DNA of 64,000 nt from Corynebacterium jeikeium (GTDB lineage Bacteria; Actinomycetota; Actinomycetes; Mycobacteriales; Mycobacteriaceae). Location of the stretch: positions 1,922,001-1,986,000 of the forward strand of contig CP033784.1 of NCBI GenBank assembly GCA_003955985.1, read 5' to 3'. The notes beneath the pieces were generated by a model. It worked only from the letters and a program-made list of their open reading frames with translations. It did no database searches and had not been told where the DNA came from. The position numbers and the translations under genes are program-made. The first letter of the stretch is position 1; each line of letters begins with the position of its first letter. Below, in pieces: positions 55,024-64,000 of this stretch.

Positions 55024-55926
55024 CTAGTCACGCGAGTAAAGACGCAGCGTGACCTGCGCAACAAGGCCTGCGAAGACCATGCCGATAATGACCACAATCG
55101 GCGCCACCACACCAATATCGCCGTTGGTCAGCGGCGCCAGGAGCTGTGCCTTGTACAGGTTGCCCAGCGCAGGATCGATGACCGTCGCCTTACCCAGGAA
55201 CAGCGCGCCGATAGCCAGCAGTCCACCAATCAGCGACGCAATCACAGCTTCAAGAACGAACGGCGCCTGCGTAAACCATCGGCTGGCACCGACCATGCGC
55301 ATAATCTCAACTTCCTTACGACGCGAGAACGCCGCAATCTGCACCATGTTCGCAATCAGGAACACCGCGGCAACGGCCTGCACTGCCGCCAGCAGGAAGG
55401 TCGCATTTCGCACCGAATCCAAGTTCTGCGCCGCAGTTCCGACCTCTTCATGCTGGTCAGTGACGTGGTCGACCTGTGGCAACTCCCGAATCGGATCCAG
55501 CGGGCTGACGTCTGTCGGATCGGTCAGGCGCACCATCACGACAGCCGGCAGCGACTCCGGCGTCGCGTTTTCCACGAGCACGGGGTCACTGTCCTTGAAC
55601 ATCTCCACGAAGTGGTCAAAGTTCTGCTGACGATTTCGGAAAGTCACCGAATCAACGCCATCAGCCTCTTCAAGCTTGTCGACGACCTCAGCGCACTCCG
55701 GCGAGGAGCAAGTTTGGTCCTCGGCGGAGATTTGTTCATTCAGCTCAATCTGCACTTCTACGCGATCGAGATAAAGATCCTTCGTACGGCTGGTCTGCTC
55801 AGTAACCAGGATGCCAGTCGCGAGCAGCGCCAACGACACCGCAGTCGTAATGACCATCGCGATGGTCATCGTAATGTTTCGGCCCAAGGAGGAGAAAGCC
55901 TCACCGAGGACAAAGCGAGTCTTCAT
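55024..55926 (-). CDS. ftsX: cell-division membrane protein FtsX
   Basis: 300 residues with four transmembrane helices: one near the N-terminus (MTIAMVITTAVSLALLATGILV) and three C-terminal, with a large extracellular loop between that holds a Cys pair (DQTCSSPECAEV). With FtsE it transmits ATP hydrolysis to peptidoglycan hydrolases such as RipC. It follows ftsE after 48 bases in one operon. Confidence 0.95.
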   Translation of the reverse strand: MKTRFVLGEAFSSLGRNITMTIAMVITTAVSLALLATGILVTEQTSRTKDLYLDRVEVQIELNEQISAEDQTCSSPECAEVVDKLEEADGVDSVTFRNRQQNFDHFVEMFKDSDPVLVENATPESLPAVVMVRLTDPTDVSPLDPIRELPQVDHVTDQHEEVGTAAQNLDSVRNATFLLAAVQAVAAVFLIANMVQIAAFSRRKEVEIMRMVGASRWFTQAPFVLEAVIASLIGGLLAIGALFLGKATVIDPALGNLYKAQLLAPLTNGDIGVVAPIVVIIGMVFAGLVAQVTLRLYSRD

Positions 55927-55974
55927 AGGTCAGTAATACCTTTCGAATGAGTTCTTCTACCGATGGACTATCTA

Positions 55975-56664
55975 CTAATTATTCAGGCCATAAACGCCCG
56001 TGGCGTCGTCACGCACAAGACGCCCCAGTTCCAGCTCCAGTACGCGGCGACGCATGGAGTCCACGGCATCGTTGTCGTGAGTCGACACGATAACCGTCGT
56101 GCCCATGCGATTGATGCGGTCAAGCAAGAGCATGATGTCACCGGAAGTGCTTGGGTCGAGGTTGCCGGTGGGCTCGTCGGCAAGCAGGATGAGCGGGCGG
56201 TTGACGAAGGCGCGAGCAATAGCGACGCGCTGCTGCTCACCACCCGACAACTCGTGCGGGTAGCGGTTCTCCTTGCCCGAGAGTCCGACCATTTCAAGCG
56301 TTTCCGGAACAGCCTTGTCGAATTTCGCCTTCGGCTTGCCAATCACCTGCAATGCGAACGCGACATTTTCGTACACGGTCTTCTTTGGCAGCAGGCGGAA
56401 GTCCTGGAAGACGTAGCCCACCTTTTGACGCAATTTCGGAATGTTGCGGCGAGAAATCTTGGTCAGATCCTGGCCTGCGACCGTCAGTTTTCCTGAATCC
56501 ACTTTCTCTTCACGCACCATAAGGCGCAGGAATGTCGACTTACCAGAGCCCGACGGTCCAATAAGAAAGACAAACTCACCTTTATCTATGTGGACTGAAA
56601 CGTCGTCGAGAGCTGGTCGGCTAGAAGTCGAGTAGGACTTGGTAACCCCGTCGAAAGTGATCAT
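55975..56664 (-). CDS. ftsE: cell-division ATP-binding protein FtsE
   Basis: 229 residues, full length: [21 protein letters not shown] (Walker A), [21 protein letters not shown] (signature) and [15 protein letters not shown] (Walker B), with the FtsE-typical [21 protein letters not shown]. It partners FtsX. In most actinobacteria prfB lies directly upstream; here a convergently facing HNH gene separates them, so ftsEX must use its own promoter in 56665-57042. Confidence 0.97.
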   Translation of the reverse strand: MITFDGVTKSYSTSSRPALDDVSVHIDKGEFVFLIGPSGSGKSTFLRLMVREEKVDSGKLTVAGQDLTKISRRNIPKLRQKVGYVFQDFRLLPKKTVYENVAFALQVIGKPKAKFDKAVPETLEMVGLSGKENRYPHELSGGEQQRVAIARAFVNRPLILLADEPTGNLDPSTSGDIMLLLDRINRMGTTVIVSTHDNDAVDSMRRRVLELELGRLVRDDATGVYGLNN

Positions 56665-57042
56665 AGATAGACACTCTAATCACTTAAGCCACTCAAGTCA
56701 CTCTGGAATGCGCGAAACTAGGCGCTGGGATGGCGGGATTGCGGGGACGAGCAGCGGCTAACACTAACCCCCAGAGCATGCGACCGCACGAAAGCTCACG
56801 CCGTAGCAATGTTCGAAACTATTTTCCCCAAAAATCTTTAAATGCCCCTTTACTTCGCTTACCTGTTCGATTAAAATGAGCCATGAAAGATTAAAAGCGA
56901 GGATTGAAAACACCAAATAACGTCGCCGAGCTGCTTCAAGCTTGAAAAATTGACACTCAGAGTTAGTCGAAAATACTTTCCCTACCTCTTCCTTATTTCA
57001 ACATTTCAACGTCCAGGCCTTATCTTTCAGGGGGATTCACCA
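56665..57042. other. AT-rich divergent control region of ftsE and the HNH gene
   Basis: No gene is seen in these 378 bases. The left third is GC-rich and likely belongs to the ftsEX leader; the right part, from about 56810, is AT-rich with several possible -10 boxes on both strands (for example GATTAAAAT near 56870). Confidence 0.5.
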
Positions 57043-58464
57043 ATGGCCAGCGGGGAACATATACCACGCAAACGCACTTACGCTGCGGCAATGGAAGCGA
57101 CGGCACCACGCTTTCACCATGAGATTTCTCAAACAGCACCAGCACGTCTTGGAATTGACCGCAATCGAGCTGACTTGAAGCTTGCCCTTGCTTGTGTTCC
57201 CTCTTCTTCAACAAAAGATGTCGAAGATTACATCGCCAAAATCGCTCCAGCTCTTGGCATGTCGCGCGGGAGAACACTCCAGTACATCGATATCGGGATG
57301 CAGCTAGAGCGGCTCCCGCGGTTGAAAGAGCTTCTGCTCAAACGCGCACAGCTACCGCTTCCCCACATGCGGGTCATTGCCACAGCCATCCTCCCCTTGG
57401 ATGACGCCTCTACTGTGAAATATTTCGAAGACCATCTCCTCGAACTGATCACGCCGAGAGTCAATGGTGAAGTTCTTCGCGGAGTTCGGAGTCTTCAACA
57501 GAATATTCAGCGATTTATTAATGAAGTCAGCCCGCTATTGCGCCCTAAAAATGAGTACGACCCGCCGATTACTTCGTTTCAAAAAGGCATCGAGCAAAAA
57601 GCTGGCGAATCTATAAAGTTCGAGTTAAAGGACAACCTCACTGAAGTCACCATGGAACTGATGCCTGAGCGGGCAATTGAGTTTCAGAAGGTCTTGGAAG
57701 AAATTACCGCTGATCAGGACTGCGACTTCGTCGAGGCTTTTTCACACCTTCTGCACGGGACTGCTCAGGTCACCGCCACGTTGAATCTGTACTGCCCACT
57801 CACTCAAGACAAGCCCCAAGAAGCCTGGATCGGTGGCTTGGGGTGGATCAACAAAATCGCCACTGAATCCTGGCTCGATCGGGTCACTAGCATCCGGCTA
57901 CTAGCGGACGAGAAAACGGAAAAGTACTCGCCAACAGAGCGACAGCGTACTTACATCCAAGGTAGAGACGGCACCTGTCGCTTTCCCGGATGCGATGTCG
58001 ATGCGACGAAGTGCGACATCGACCACATTCAGCCGTATAACCACGAGAATCCCGACGAAGGTGGCCAAACCGAGACGCCCAACCTCCATTGCCTATGCCG
58101 TCGCCACCACAATCTAAAAACGGCCGGTCTTTGGAATGTCGTGCGCGATATCGACGGCGTGGAGTACTGGACCTCCGCCACTGATCAAAGCACCGAAAGA
58201 GCTGCCCTTATCAGCACAGAGTCGGGGCCGCTCGCCGGCCACGGTCGCTACTCTTTCGACCTGCGCAAGACAAAGAAAGCACAGACACTCAAGGAGTACA
58301 ACGAGCAGAGGTTGGAAAACCTCCGCGAATCACAGGAGCTGACAAATCAGGCTCGCGAAGAACTGGGAATGAACAAAAACGAGAGAAACGGAGAAGCCGA
58401 CGAACCCACCACACCGGAAACACCCGAGGCACCGGAAGCGCCCGAAGACGAACCGCCCTTCTAG
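57043..58464 (+). CDS. DUF222/HNH endonuclease domain protein, second copy
   Basis: 473 residues, starting at an ATG with GGGGG upstream. The N-terminal DUF222-like helical domain is followed by a complete HNH motif RDGTCRFPGCDVDATKCDIDHIQPY..GGQTETPNLHCLCRRHHNLKTAGLW, with two CxxC-like pairs able to bind zinc. A long charged C-terminal region ends in Pro/Glu repeats. Composition is less GC-rich than its neighbours, suggesting separate acquisition. It splits the usual prfB-ftsE pair and ends 2 bases from the convergent prfB stop. Confidence 0.8.
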   Translation: MASGEHIPRKRTYAAAMEATAPRFHHEISQTAPARLGIDRNRADLKLALACVPSSSTKDVEDYIAKIAPALGMSRGRTLQYIDIGMQLERLPRLKELLLKRAQLPLPHMRVIATAILPLDDASTVKYFEDHLLELITPRVNGEVLRGVRSLQQNIQRFINEVSPLLRPKNEYDPPITSFQKGIEQKAGESIKFELKDNLTEVTMELMPERAIEFQKVLEEITADQDCDFVEAFSHLLHGTAQVTATLNLYCPLTQDKPQEAWIGGLGWINKIATESWLDRVTSIRLLADEKTEKYSPTERQRTYIQGRDGTCRFPGCDVDATKCDIDHIQPYNHENPDEGGQTETPNLHCLCRRHHNLKTAGLWNVVRDIDGVEYWTSATDQSTERAALISTESGPLAGHGRYSFDLRKTKKAQTLKEYNEQRLENLRESQELTNQAREELGMNKNERNGEADEPTTPETPEAPEAPEDEPPF

Positions 58465-58466
58465 CG

Positions 58467-59579
58467 CTACTCGCCTTCGGACTGCTGAGCCATGCGCCAG
58501 CGAATACCGGCCTCGATGAAACCGTCTAGGTCACCGTCGAGGACCGACTGTGGGTTGTTGACTTCGTATTCGGTACGCAGATCCTTGACCATCTGGTACG
58601 GGTGCAGCACATAGGAGCGCATCTGGTTACCCCACGAGGCATTGCCGCCTGCGCCGAGAGCATCCAGCTCCGCGCGCTCTTCCTGGCGCTTCTTCTCCAG
58701 CAACTTCGCCTGCAGAACTCGCATGGCAGATGCCTTGTTCTGGTGCTGGGACTTCTCGTTCTGGCAAGTCACCACGATGCCGGTCGGGACGTGCGTAAGC
58801 CGGACCGCGGAGTCCGTGGTGTTCACCGACTGCCCACCTGGGCCGGAGGAGCGGTAGACGTCGATACGCAAATCTGACTCGGGGATGTCGATGTGATCCG
58901 TTTCCTCCACAACCGGCAGCACCTCGACCTCAGCGAAGGAAGTTTGGCGGCGGCCCTGGTTGTCGAAAGGACTAATACGAACCAGCCGGTGCGCGCCCTG
59001 TTCGACCGAGAGGGTGCCGTACATGTACTCGCCATGGACGACGAAAGTAGCGGACTTAATACCGGCCTCTTCAGCGTAGGACGTGTCGTAAACCTCGACC
59101 TTATGCCCGTGCTTGTCGGCCCAGCGCAGGTACATGCGCATGAGCATCTCGGCCCAGTCAGCGGCATCCACGCCACCGGCACCGGAGCGGATGTTGATGA
59201 CCGCCTCGCGCTCGTCGTAAGGCCCCGAAAGCATCGTCGTGACCTCGAGGGATTCGATGTCGGCACGCAGCTCAGCGCGTTCGGCATCGGCCATCTCGAC
59301 GGCGTCGGGGTCGCCCTCCTCTTCCGCGAGTTCATACATCACGGAGAGATCGTCGAGGCGCCCGCGCAGCGAGTCGATCTTTTTCTTCTTCGCCTGCGCC
59401 TGCGACAGTGCACTGGTGACCTGCTGCGCGTGGTCGGGGTCATCCCACAGCGACGGATCGGCGGCCTGGGCTTCCAACTCCCTGATCCGGTCGGAAAGCT
59501 CGTCGACATCGACCACCTTCTCAATGGTGGTCAGCGTCGCGTCGAGTTCTTTGAGGTCAGCATTCAGATCCGGGTTCAC
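58467..59579 (-). CDS. prfB: peptide chain release factor 2
   Basis: This factor reads UGA and UAA stops and releases the peptide. It is 370 residues: [42 protein letters not shown] (with the SPF stop-codon motif) and [22 protein letters not shown] (GGQ). The start is GTG at 59579, with AAGGTAG upstream. The N-terminus is in one frame; there is no in-frame UGA frameshift site as in E. coli. Confidence 0.97.
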   Translation of the reverse strand: MNPDLNADLKELDATLTTIEKVVDVDELSDRIRELEAQAADPSLWDDPDHAQQVTSALSQAQAKKKKIDSLRGRLDDLSVMYELAEEEGDPDAVEMADAERAELRADIESLEVTTMLSGPYDEREAVINIRSGAGGVDAADWAEMLMRMYLRWADKHGHKVEVYDTSYAEEAGIKSATFVVHGEYMYGTLSVEQGAHRLVRISPFDNQGRRQTSFAEVEVLPVVEETDHIDIPESDLRIDVYRSSGPGGQSVNTTDSAVRLTHVPTGIVVTCQNEKSQHQNKASAMRVLQAKLLEKKRQEERAELDALGAGGNASWGNQMRSYVLHPYQMVKDLRTEYEVNNPQSVLDGDLDGFIEAGIRWRMAQQSEGE

Positions 59580-59626
59580 GGGTACTACCTTAGCTATACC
59601 GCCTGTTTCGGTGCACAATAGGACGT

Positions 59627-60511
59627 ATGTCTGAATCCACCGCCAGCCAAGATTCCAGCCAAGACCCGCACCAAGATTCCAGCCAGGACCTAGAACTCTT
59701 TCTCGCCCAAGTGTCCGAGTCGATTGTGGCATCGGATACCAGTGTTGCGGTTGCCATCGTGAAGCGTGCCGCTACCATTGCCGCTCGTATGCGCGACGAA
59801 GGCCTGGTCACGGAGTACAAGACATCGATTTCCGACGTCGTCACCGCGGCCGACCGCGCAGCGGAGAAATTCGTCGTCGAGGCTTTGGCCGCGCTCCGCC
59901 CGGAGGACGGCATTCTTGGCGAGGAAGGGTCAGCGAAGGAGTCCCAGTCTGGTCGCACGTGGGTGATCGATCCTGTCGATGGCACCTACAACTTCACCAC
60001 TGGTTCGGACTACTGGTGCAGCGCATTGGCGCTGGTTATGGGCGATGCGAACAATCCGGATGAGGTCGTCCTCGGCGCGGTGCACCGCCCGGCAACGGGC
60101 GAGAGCTGGATTGGTGGCCCCAATCTCCCGACCACTCGCATCAACCTCGATGGCACTGTTGATGACCTCCGGGTCACTGACCGCCCCCTCTCGGAAGTCT
60201 GCGCAGCGACCTACCTCCACACCACGGTGGTGAGCTCGAGCGAGGAATCCGAGGCCACGGCTACAAAGTCCTGGCTGGATGCGGTGTCCCGCAGCGCTAC
60301 CTGGCGCATGCTGGGCTCAGCGTCGGTGGATATGGCAGGCGTTGCCGACGGCCGCATCGGCGTATGGTTCCAGCGCGACGTCGCAGCCTGGGACTGGCTG
60401 CCTGGGTATGCGCTTATCTCGGGCGCAGGCGGCGAATGTACGTCGGTGGGGCGCTGGAAGCTTGCGGGCTCGAGTGGCCAGGTCGCAGAGCTGAGTGAGG
60501 TTCTGCGCTAG
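59627..60511 (+). CDS. inositol monophosphatase family protein
   Basis: 294 residues, Mg2+-dependent phosphatase fold: [37 protein letters not shown] and [15 protein letters not shown] give the metal site. The N-terminus is extended by a repeated Ser-Gln-Asp stretch ([14 protein letters not shown]), probably disordered. Its stop is 10 bases before hisN, so the two are an operon of paralogues. The substrate could be inositol phosphate (for mycothiol and PI), PAP or histidinol phosphate. Confidence 0.87.
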   Translation: MSESTASQDSSQDPHQDSSQDLELFLAQVSESIVASDTSVAVAIVKRAATIAARMRDEGLVTEYKTSISDVVTAADRAAEKFVVEALAALRPEDGILGEEGSAKESQSGRTWVIDPVDGTYNFTTGSDYWCSALALVMGDANNPDEVVLGAVHRPATGESWIGGPNLPTTRINLDGTVDDLRVTDRPLSEVCAATYLHTTVVSSSEESEATATKSWLDAVSRSATWRMLGSASVDMAGVADGRIGVWFQRDVAAWDWLPGYALISGAGGECTSVGRWKLAGSSGQVAELSEVLR

Positions 60512-60521
60512 AATTTCGGCC

Positions 60522-61322
60522 ATGACCACCTCTTACTCCGAAGATCTCGCCCTCGCACTCTCGCTTGCCGACGCAGCCGACGACCTCACGATGTCCCGCT
60601 TCGAGGCGGCCAATCTAATCGTCGAGTCCAAGCCCGACCTGACTCCGGTCTCCGATGCCGATATCGCGTGCGAGAAGCTGCTCCGCGAGATTCTGTCGGA
60701 CAAGCGCCCGAGCGATGAAGTTCTCGGCGAAGAATTCGGCGGCGAAGCTGTGTTTGAGGGGCGCCAGTGGGTCATCGACCCCATCGACGGCACTAAGAAC
60801 TTCGTGCGCAATGTCCCGGTCTGGGCCACCTTGATTGCCCTGCTGGAGGACGGCAAGCCGGTTGTCGGCGTAGTCTCTGCCCCAGCACTGGGCCGTCGCT
60901 GGTGGGCATCCGAGGGCGACGGCGCATTCAAGCGCACCCACGTCGATGGCCGGGAAGCCACCGAGCGCCGCATTGAGGTCTCGAAGGTGGCAGACATCGC
61001 GGACTGCTCAATTTCCAACTCTTCGCTCACCGGCTGGGCTGAGCGCGACCTACGCGATAACTTCATCGGGCTTACCGATGACGCCTGGCGACTGCGTGGC
61101 TATGGCGACTTCTTCTCCTACTGCCTGGTAGCCGAGGGTGCGGTCGATGTCGCCGCGGAGCCGGAGGTTTCCCTGTGGGACCTGGCAGCGCTTGCGATCC
61201 TGGTGGAGGAAGCTGGCGGCCGCTTCACTTCCCTCGCGGGTGTCAACGGGCCGCACGGCGGGGACGCAGTTGCGACGAATGGGTTGCTTCACGACGCCGT
61301 CGTCAAGCGCCTGGGCGGGTAA
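60522..61322 (+). CDS. hisN: histidinol-phosphatase, IMPase type
   Basis: 266 residues: [53 protein letters not shown] and [17 protein letters not shown] carry the IMPase-fold metal ligands. In corynebacteria the gene in this position next to prfB is hisN, the penultimate step of histidine synthesis; the assignment leans on that synteny. The start MTTSYS is used. Confidence 0.87.
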   Translation: MTTSYSEDLALALSLADAADDLTMSRFEAANLIVESKPDLTPVSDADIACEKLLREILSDKRPSDEVLGEEFGGEAVFEGRQWVIDPIDGTKNFVRNVPVWATLIALLEDGKPVVGVVSAPALGRRWWASEGDGAFKRTHVDGREATERRIEVSKVADIADCSISNSSLTGWAERDLRDNFIGLTDDAWRLRGYGDFFSYCLVAEGAVDVAAEPEVSLWDLAALAILVEEAGGRFTSLAGVNGPHGGDAVATNGLLHDAVVKRLGG

Positions 61323-61364
61323 ACAGGGTTTTCCAACCTATCGCAATTTGCGACGAGCGGCTCA

Positions 61365-61703
61365 CTATCTCCCGTCCGCGTGACCGATATCCAGGATACG
61401 TCGCAGCTCAGCAAATACCTCAGGGCGTACCTCATGGGTTACCACCCGTCCACTCTTAGACCTAGTTAGCAGCCCGGCATCCGCCATGGTCTTTAAATGA
61501 TGCGACACCGTCGGCTGACTAAGCCCAGAAACAGCGGCCAGCTCACCCACGGTCATCGGACTACAGCCAGCGGCAGCGAGCTGAGACAAAATTTGCAGGC
61601 GCGCCGGTTGCGCCAGCGCTTTGAAGAGCGTTGCCGCAGCTTGCGCTTCCGCCGTGTCGAGAGGCCGACCGCCAAGTGCACAGCATTCTGAGATTTCGTC
61701 CAT
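61365..61703 (-). CDS. arsR: ArsR-family arsenite-responsive repressor
   Basis: 112 residues with a winged helix-turn-helix (LFKALAQPARLQILSQL, TVGELAAVSGLSQPTVSHHLKTMADAGLL). Cys7, Cys8 and Cys47 have the same 40-residue spacing as the C. glutamicum ArsR arsenite site (Cys15, Cys16, Cys55). It is divergent from acr3, and the operator region lies between them. Confidence 0.92.
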   Translation of the reverse strand: MDEISECCALGGRPLDTAEAQAAATLFKALAQPARLQILSQLAAAGCSPMTVGELAAVSGLSQPTVSHHLKTMADAGLLTRSKSGRVVTHEVRPEVFAELRRILDIGHADGR

Positions 61704-61730
61704 ACCTGTTGAGGCTACACGCCCCCCCTA

Positions 61731-61762
61731 AATATATTGACAATCATCGATATATTGATTAC
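61731..61762. promoter_or_regulatory. putative ArsR operator between arsR and acr3
   Basis: AATATATTGACAATCATCG followed by ATATATTGATT contains a direct repeat ATATATTGA and an inverted AATCA..TGATT pair in an AT-rich 32-base block, and TTGACA could double as a -35 box. The location between arsR and acr3 fits autoregulation. Confidence 0.55.
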
Positions 61763-61772
61763 ACCGGAAACT

Positions 61773-62840
61773 ATGACACAGACTACAAAGTCACTCAGCT
61801 TCCTAGATCGCTTCTTGCCGCTATGGATTGCAGCTGCAATGGCAATTGGCCTCATTCTGGGCAAAATTGCACCATCATTTGTGAACTGGCTGGCAGAGGC
61901 AAAAATTGCGACAATTTCCGTACCAATCGCCATCGGCTTGCTGGTCATGATGTACCCACCGCTCGCAAAGGTTCGATACGACAAAACGGGCGAAATTTTG
62001 ACATCAAGGAAGCTGATGGGCATCACAGTCTTCCTCAATTGGATTCTCGGCCCCGCACTGATGTTCATCCTTGCCTGGATATTCCTCAGCGATAGTCCAG
62101 AACTGCGCACTGGCGTGATTATCGTCGGTCTCGCCCGCTGCATTGCAATGGTTTTGGTCTGGAACGACCTATCTTGCGGCGATACTGAAGTCGCTGCCGT
62201 ACTGGTGGCCGTAAACTCGCTATTTCAAATTCTCATGTTCGGCGCTCTGGGGTGGTTCTACCTGCAGATTCTGCCCTCCTGGTTGGGACTGGAAACCACT
62301 TCCGCCACCTTTTCTTTTTGGGCAATCGCACTATCCGTAGTGGTATTCCTCGGTATTCCGCTTCTAGCTGGCGCAGCATCACGCATAGTTGGTGAACGCG
62401 CCCGTGGTCGCGACTGGTATGAAAATGACTACTTGCCCAAAATCTCACCATTGGCGCTTGCCGGCCTTCTATACACAATCGTGTTGCTCTTTGCACTTCA
62501 GTCACAGCAGATTCTTGAGAATCCCTGGACCGTTGCGAAAGTGGCGCTACCACTAGTGATCTACTTCCTCGCCATGTTCGCGATCGCTCTCACTTCGGCC
62601 AAGGCCGCGGGCATGAACTACGCAACCTCCGCATCGATTGCCTTTACGGCCGCCGGAAATAACTTCGAGTTGGCAATTGCGGTTGCGATTGGCACCTTCG
62701 GCCCATTGTCCCAGCAAGCACTTGCGGGAACGATTGGACCACTTATTGAAGTACCCGTACTCGTTGCACTTGTCTACGTCACCCGCTGGCTCGGGCCGCG
62801 CCTTTTCCCCAATGACCTTTCCGTACCGGACAAACTATAG
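61773..62840 (+). CDS. acr3: arsenite efflux transporter Acr3
   Basis: 355 residues with ten transmembrane helices. GLARCIAMVLVWNDLSCGDTE carries the conserved Cys of Acr3 permeases (arsenite relay) and FTAAGNNFELAIAVAIGTFG is the second family signature. It expels As(III) by proton exchange. The ATG at 61773 is used; a TTG at 61737 would extend into the operator. arsC begins 15 bases after its stop. Confidence 0.95.
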   Translation: MTQTTKSLSFLDRFLPLWIAAAMAIGLILGKIAPSFVNWLAEAKIATISVPIAIGLLVMMYPPLAKVRYDKTGEILTSRKLMGITVFLNWILGPALMFILAWIFLSDSPELRTGVIIVGLARCIAMVLVWNDLSCGDTEVAAVLVAVNSLFQILMFGALGWFYLQILPSWLGLETTSATFSFWAIALSVVVFLGIPLLAGAASRIVGERARGRDWYENDYLPKISPLALAGLLYTIVLLFALQSQQILENPWTVAKVALPLVIYFLAMFAIALTSAKAAGMNYATSASIAFTAAGNNFELAIAVAIGTFGPLSQQALAGTIGPLIEVPVLVALVYVTRWLGPRLFPNDLSVPDKL

Positions 62841-62855
62841 AAAAAGGGTTCTGAA

Positions 62856-63284
62856 GTGAAGGAAATCCCGAAGGTACTTTTCATCTGCGTGGCAAATGCC
62901 GGTAAATCCCAGATGGCCGAGGCCATTGCGCGTGCAAAATATGCCACGCAGTTCATCGCCCTTTCAGCAGGAACGAACCCCAAAACTACTACCAATGCGC
63001 TTGCAGCCAAATCAGTTGCAGAAATCGGCGCCTCTATGGACAGTGCATCACCAAAGCCCATTGCCCCCACGATTCTCCGGACTGCAGATCGTGTTGTCAT
63101 CATCGGCGATGCCGCTCATGTAGAGCTCCCCTCGGACGCTCAAGGCTCACTCGAGCGTTGGCTTACTGACGAGCCCTCAAAACGAGGCATCGACGGAAAA
63201 GAACGCATGGACCTGATTCGCGATGACCTCGAGCGCCGTATCGACGAGTTAGCTGTCGAACTCCGTTCCACTAAGAATCCCTAA
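62856..63284 (+). CDS. arsC: arsenate-mycothiol transferase / arsenate reductase
   Basis: 142 residues, low-molecular-weight phosphatase fold. The active-site loop VLFICVANAGKSQMAEAIA has Cys-x5-Lys in place of the usual Arg, as in the mycothiol-dependent corynebacterial ArsC1/ArsC2 proteins, and the distal DEPSKRGIDG supplies the general acid region. It converts arsenate to a mycothiol adduct for mycoredoxin to reduce. The start is GTG. Its stop overlaps the next, convergent gene by four bases. Confidence 0.92.
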   Translation: MKEIPKVLFICVANAGKSQMAEAIARAKYATQFIALSAGTNPKTTTNALAAKSVAEIGASMDSASPKPIAPTILRTADRVVIIGDAAHVELPSDAQGSLERWLTDEPSKRGIDGKERMDLIRDDLERRIDELAVELRSTKNP

Positions 63285-63787
63285 GCGGCAGAATCCAACA
63301 AAAGCCGCCTTATCGCCAGCGTAAGCCACACGACTGCGCCGACGCCTGCGATGAGACCGAGGAGCAGGAACATCAGGCCGACTGCCCAGAGCCCGGTGGT
63401 GTCGTCGGTGCCGGCAATGATGCTCCAGCACAGGGCGTAGCCGGCGACGGCAGCCCACCAGGTGGGCAGCAGGTTCAGAGTTGGGGCGGGCACGCGCATC
63501 ATGGCAGAGGCAGTGAGGATGACCATCGCAAAGCCGCTGCAGAAAACCTGCCACGGCGAGTAGTCGTATTCGCCCTCAAGTGTCCACGCGAGCGTACAAA
63601 AGCAGATTAGGAATGCTGCGACAAAGACGAAAATCGTGTGCCCAAATGCGATACGCTCGCCGTATTTTTTGGCCAACCATGCGGCGCCCACCCATGCGAG
63701 AGCGGTGGGGATGGCAATGATTAATAGGTACGCGAGGAAGACGCCTGGCACCTCTGCCCAGGTGAAACTCGTCAGCATCGATGTCAT
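63281..63787 (-). CDS. small polytopic membrane protein, unknown
   Basis: 168 residues, five predicted transmembrane helices with short loops (VPGVFLAYLLIIAIPTALAWVGAAW; IFVFVAAFLICFCTLAWTL; GFAMVILTASAMM; WWAAVAGYALCWSIIAG; LWAVGLMFLLLGLIAGVGAVVWLTL). No conserved motif is recognised. It overlaps arsC end to end and has its own promoter region on the right. Confidence 0.72.
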   Translation of the reverse strand: MTSMLTSFTWAEVPGVFLAYLLIIAIPTALAWVGAAWLAKKYGERIAFGHTIFVFVAAFLICFCTLAWTLEGEYDYSPWQVFCSGFAMVILTASAMMRVPAPTLNLLPTWWAAVAGYALCWSIIAGTDDTTGLWAVGLMFLLLGLIAGVGAVVWLTLAIRRLLLDSAA

Positions 63788-63902
63788 GCCACCAGGTTAC
63801 GCCTGCCTCTTAGCTTTTTGAGCGCGCTAGTTTCCCAGTAAAAACACAGACGAAACACCATGATTTACACATAGTCACTTAATGTATTGTCAGGTTCGGT
63901 TG

Positions 63903-63981
63903 CTACAACTAGAAAGTCGTTTTCAATACGCCGTTTGTAGAGAGTGCTTTTTACCAAAGAGCACCTCCCTATAAGTTGTAG
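63903..63981 (+). promoter_or_regulatory. structured leader before a gene beginning past the window
   Basis: CTACAACT (63903-63910) pairs exactly with AGTTGTAG (63974-63981), enclosing a hairpin GAGTGCT..AGCACCTC (63942-63967). AAGGAG follows at once (63983-63988), so a start codon is expected just beyond base 64000. The arrangement suggests a regulated 5' UTR; it matches no riboswitch class I recognise. Confidence 0.5.
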
Positions 63982-64000
63982 TAAAGGAGAAATCCGGGGT

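Noticed and set aside
58467..59579. programmed frameshift in prfB
   Set aside because: The N-terminal coding sequence is continuous with no in-frame UGA, so RF2 is made without a frameshift here.

Overview
The window reads as one contiguous chromosomal segment of a Corynebacterium. The evidence is a mycothiol-conjugate amidase (Mca), a mycothiol-type arsenate reductase, a GapB-type gluconeogenic GAPDH, the methionine importer pair MetP/MetS, an FMN-riboswitch-controlled RibM, and gene order typical of corynebacteria (mfd, mazG, lytic transglycosylase, eno, ftsB, DUF501, ppx; prs, glmU, tRNA-Gln, TetR). Base composition is moderately GC-rich, and clearly richer at about 30.4-41.4 kb. The species cannot be fixed from the sequence alone.

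Layout. 0-12.5 kb: tail of an acyl-CoA dehydrogenase, metPS, a crotonase, a GNAT acetyltransferase, a DUF222/HNH protein, glyA, coaA, uppS, a DAHP synthase with an aromatic leader-peptide attenuator, mca, a DUF4307 protein and greA. 12.5-30.2 kb: mostly housekeeping (Bax-inhibitor-like protein, gabD2, an odd tRNA with a UAA anticodon, ppx, ftsB, eno, mazG, mfd, TetR, tRNA-Gln, glmU, prs, rplY, pth). 30.2-43.2 kb: a high-GC accessory segment, all on the minus strand and largely joined by 4-base stop/start overlaps. It has an ECF importer (S component and an A-A-T fusion), a truncated acyl-AMP ligase joined to the tail of a saccharopine-dehydrogenase-like reductase, a DrrABC-like exporter, a methyltransferase and a pair of fused ABC half-transporters. 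A DtxR-like box lies upstream, and a frameshifted IS110-family transposase and a second copy of the 3' end of pth lie on the right. 43.2-64 kb: gapB, HAD hydrolase, prfC, FUSC protein, ribM with FMN riboswitch, YwiC-like protein, MinD-like ATPase, 3-hydroxyisobutyryl-CoA hydrolase-like protein, ppk2, ftsEX, a second DUF222/HNH protein placed between ftsE and prfB, prfB, two inositol-monophosphatase-fold enzymes including hisN, an arsenic cassette (arsR, acr3, arsC) and a membrane protein.

How the parts fit. The core genes serve one-carbon metabolism, cofactor, cell-wall and shikimate pathways, nucleotide supply, translation and division. The accessory segment looks like the transport half of an iron-responsive metallophore or lipid locus whose biosynthetic core has been deleted. 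The points most worth a second look are the aromatic attenuator at 9.46-9.63 kb, the nested palindrome with two perfect DnaA boxes at 3.69-3.77 kb, the local cluster of a 9-base motif around it, and the remodelled accessory segment with its deletion scar and flanking pth repeat.
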